A DNA stretch of 64,000 bases from Aestuariivivens sediminicola (lineage in GTDB: Bacteria; Bacteroidota; Bacteroidia; Flavobacteriales; Flavobacteriaceae): assembly GCF_022662015.1 (NCBI RefSeq), contig NZ_JAKMCM010000001.1, forward strand, positions 868,001 to 932,000. The letters are read 5' to 3'. The notes beneath the pieces were generated by a model. That model made no database searches. It was not told the origin of the DNA and saw nothing but the letters and a program-made list of their open reading frames with translations. Numbering within the stretch: position 1 is the stretch's first letter; the number at the start of each line of letters is the position of its first letter. Position numbers and translations under genes: made by a program. Positions 62,374-64,000 of this stretch are shown here, in pieces.

Positions 62374-63943
62374 ATCCATAAGAATTGGTACGCGCGATAG
62401 TGAATTGGCATTATGGCAGGCCAAAACTGTACAACAACAACTGGAACACCTGGGGTATAAAACGGAATTAGTTCCTGTTAAATCCACAGGAGATAACGTT
62501 CTTGATAAACCCCTTTACGAATTAGGAATTACGGGAATCTTCACACGCACTTTGGATATCGCCATGTTGAACCATGACATCGATATTGCAGTTCATTCAT
62601 TAAAAGATGTTCCAACTGTTTTGCCTAAGGGCATCGTTCAAGCGGCCGTATTAAAACGAGGCAATGTAAAAGATATATTGGTTTTTAAAACTAACGAAGA
62701 GTTTTTGTCCGCTCAAAATGCCGTTATTGCTACCGGAAGCCTTCGTCGAAAAGCACAATGGTTAAACCGTTACCCAAAGCACACCGTCGAAAATTTAAGA
62801 GGTAATGTTAATTCCAGACTTAAAAAACTGGAGGACAACTCGCATTGGAATGCGGCAATTTTTGCGGCCGCAGGATTAGGCAGGATAGGTATCAGACCTG
62901 AACAATCTGTCAATCTCGATTGGATGATCCCCGCACCCGCTCAAGGAGCTATAATGATCACTGCCCTAGAACAAGATAGTTTTGTTCGTGAGGCCTGTGC
63001 AGCATTGAACCATGAAGAGTCCGAAATATGTACCACTATCGAACGCCAATTTTTAAATAAACTTGAAGGTGGATGCACAGCACCAATTGGTGCCCTGGCT
63101 GAAATAAAAAATAACGAGGTATGGTTTAAGGGTATACTGTTGAATAATGATGGATCAAAAAAAATAGAAGTTTCAAAAGTTGAAAAACTCGGGAAACACC
63201 AGAATATAGCCGACTTCTGCGCCAACTATATTATTGAAAGAGGGGGTAAACGCCTGATGGATAACATCAAACGTTCAGACAAAAAAGCCAATGTCTATTC
63301 GACAAAATCACTGACGGAGGACCAACGCTTTTTGCTCAATAAAAATGTGACGGTAGAAAATAGCGATTTTATAAAAATTAGCTTAAATCGCATTCTCCCT
63401 CATCTTCTAAAAAATAAAATACAAAATGTTATTATAACAAGTAAAAACGCGGTTGAAGCCCTAACTACCAATTATTCAGCAAATAAATTACAATTCACAA
63501 ACATATACTGTGTTGGACGAAGGACAAAGCGATTAATTGAAAGCAAGATTGGAAAAGTAACACACGTTGAAAAGAACGCTAAAAAATTAGCTGAATATCT
63601 TGTAGAATTTATGAATGGTGATGAGGTTACTTACTTTTGTGGAAATTTAAGGTTAGATGATTTACCGCATATTTTGAATAAAAACGGAATCAAACTTCAT
63701 GAAGTAGAGGCCTATCAAACCAAATTTGATGGTCTTAAGGTTCCGGACTCGGTAGAAAGCGTTATGTTTTACAGTCCATCAACCGTTGAAAGTTTTGTGC
63801 GCGAAAACCATAAAGAAGTCATTGCTTTTTGCATTGGGGAAACAACGGCGAAAGAAGCTCAGAAACACTTTGCTGATGTCAGGGTTGCCAAAGTCCCTAC
63901 TGTGGAAAGTGTAATAGAGTTAGTAAACGAACATTATATTTAA
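62366..63943 (+). CDS. hemC: Hydroxymethylbilane synthase fused to uroporphyrinogen-III synthase
   Basis: 525 residues. Residues 1-~300 are HemC: RIGTRDSELALWQAKTVQ, HSLKDVPT, TGSLRRKAQ, NLRGNVNSRL, and LEGGCTAPIGAL with the dipyrromethane-binding Cys. From about 305 a HemD-like domain follows: VIITSKNAVEAL, CVGRRTKRLIES, VTYFCGNLRLDDLPHIL, YQTKFDG, VMFYSPSTVESF and FCIGETTAKEA. The first part polymerises four porphobilinogen; the second closes the ring with inversion of ring D. No stop or start separates them, so this is a HemC-HemD fusion. Overlaps hemA by 8 bases. Confidence 0.94.
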   Translation: MSKSIRIGTRDSELALWQAKTVQQQLEHLGYKTELVPVKSTGDNVLDKPLYELGITGIFTRTLDIAMLNHDIDIAVHSLKDVPTVLPKGIVQAAVLKRGNVKDILVFKTNEEFLSAQNAVIATGSLRRKAQWLNRYPKHTVENLRGNVNSRLKKLEDNSHWNAAIFAAAGLGRIGIRPEQSVNLDWMIPAPAQGAIMITALEQDSFVREACAALNHEESEICTTIERQFLNKLEGGCTAPIGALAEIKNNEVWFKGILLNNDGSKKIEVSKVEKLGKHQNIADFCANYIIERGGKRLMDNIKRSDKKANVYSTKSLTEDQRFLLNKNVTVENSDFIKISLNRILPHLLKNKIQNVIITSKNAVEALTTNYSANKLQFTNIYCVGRRTKRLIESKIGKVTHVEKNAKKLAEYLVEFMNGDEVTYFCGNLRLDDLPHILNKNGIKLHEVEAYQTKFDGLKVPDSVESVMFYSPSTVESFVRENHKEVIAFCIGETTAKEAQKHFADVRVAKVPTVESVIELVNEHYI

Positions 63944-64000
63944 TTTAAACCAGACCTTTTGGAGTATTGAGAACTTTAATGGTCTTTAAAAACTATGATA

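Noticed and set aside
1-64000. Prophage, insertion sequence, CRISPR array or toxin-antitoxin pair
   Set aside because: No transposase, integrase, phage structural gene, Cas gene, spaced repeat array or recognisable toxin was found on either strand.

Overview
The window looks like chromosomal DNA of a marine-type Flavobacteriaceae (phylum Bacteroidota). The evidence is a hybrid two-component regulator with a C-terminal AraC domain, repeated Bacteroidota-type promoters (TTTG, 17-19 bases, TAnnTTTG), the virtual absence of Shine-Dalgarno sequences, many lipoproteins, a formylglycine sulfatase and characteristic small flavobacterial proteins. I do not assign a genus. No phage, insertion sequence or CRISPR array is visible.

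Layout. 0-3 kb: the 3' part of a hybrid sensor/regulator and an exported esterase. 3-4.4 kb: a gene-free stretch made of intergenic repeat elements, ending at a tRNA-Arg(CCT). 4.6-14.3 kb: envelope and hydrolase genes (MltF-like lytic transglycosylase, serine hydrolase, L,D-transpeptidase, a large six-hairpin glycosidase, dienelactone hydrolase). 14.4-20.4 kb: a visibly AT-richer run of single genes for exported or lipid-anchored proteins (metalloprotease, GH43-like protein, acetolactate decarboxylase, alpha/beta hydrolase, orphans). 20.6-22.8 kb: a membrane LytTR regulator and a CPBP protease. 22.9-25.2 kb: tRNA-Asn, rseP and a SCO protein.

25.4-33.7 kb is a metal-uptake region: feoA, feoB, a 45-residue FeoB-associated protein, a DtxR-family regulator, an outer-membrane protein, and a TroA/MntABC-type transporter whose two permeases carry winged-helix-like tails. 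33.7-49.6 kb is mostly core genome (yraN, mfd, ferritin, metG, S66 peptidase, bacilliredoxin, plsC) and includes a divergent yceI-like gene and a membrane-anchored PhoB-type regulator. 49.6-56.6 kb has an AraC regulator, a probable small transcript, a radical SAM protein, a sulfatase, an enoyl-CoA hydratase and an NtrY-like kinase. 56.8-64 kb is a haem locus: hemJ, a MATE pump, hemH, a small protein and a PchR-like regulator on the minus strand, divergent from hemA and a hemC-hemD fusion.

How the genes work together. The feo, dtxR and mnt-type genes import divalent metal under one probable metal sensor; ferritin and the haem genes are the matching storage and use. The strongest unexplained signals are regulatory. 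Four direct repeats with an exact 11-base period lie between the yceI-like gene and the divergent PhoB-type membrane regulator. A direct repeat with 22-base spacing lies between the LytTR gene and the CPBP gene. A compact promoter, short ORF and terminator unit near 50.7 kb serves no annotated gene. A nested palindrome and a duplicated two-part repeat lie upstream of tRNA-Arg. None of these could be tested by database search here.
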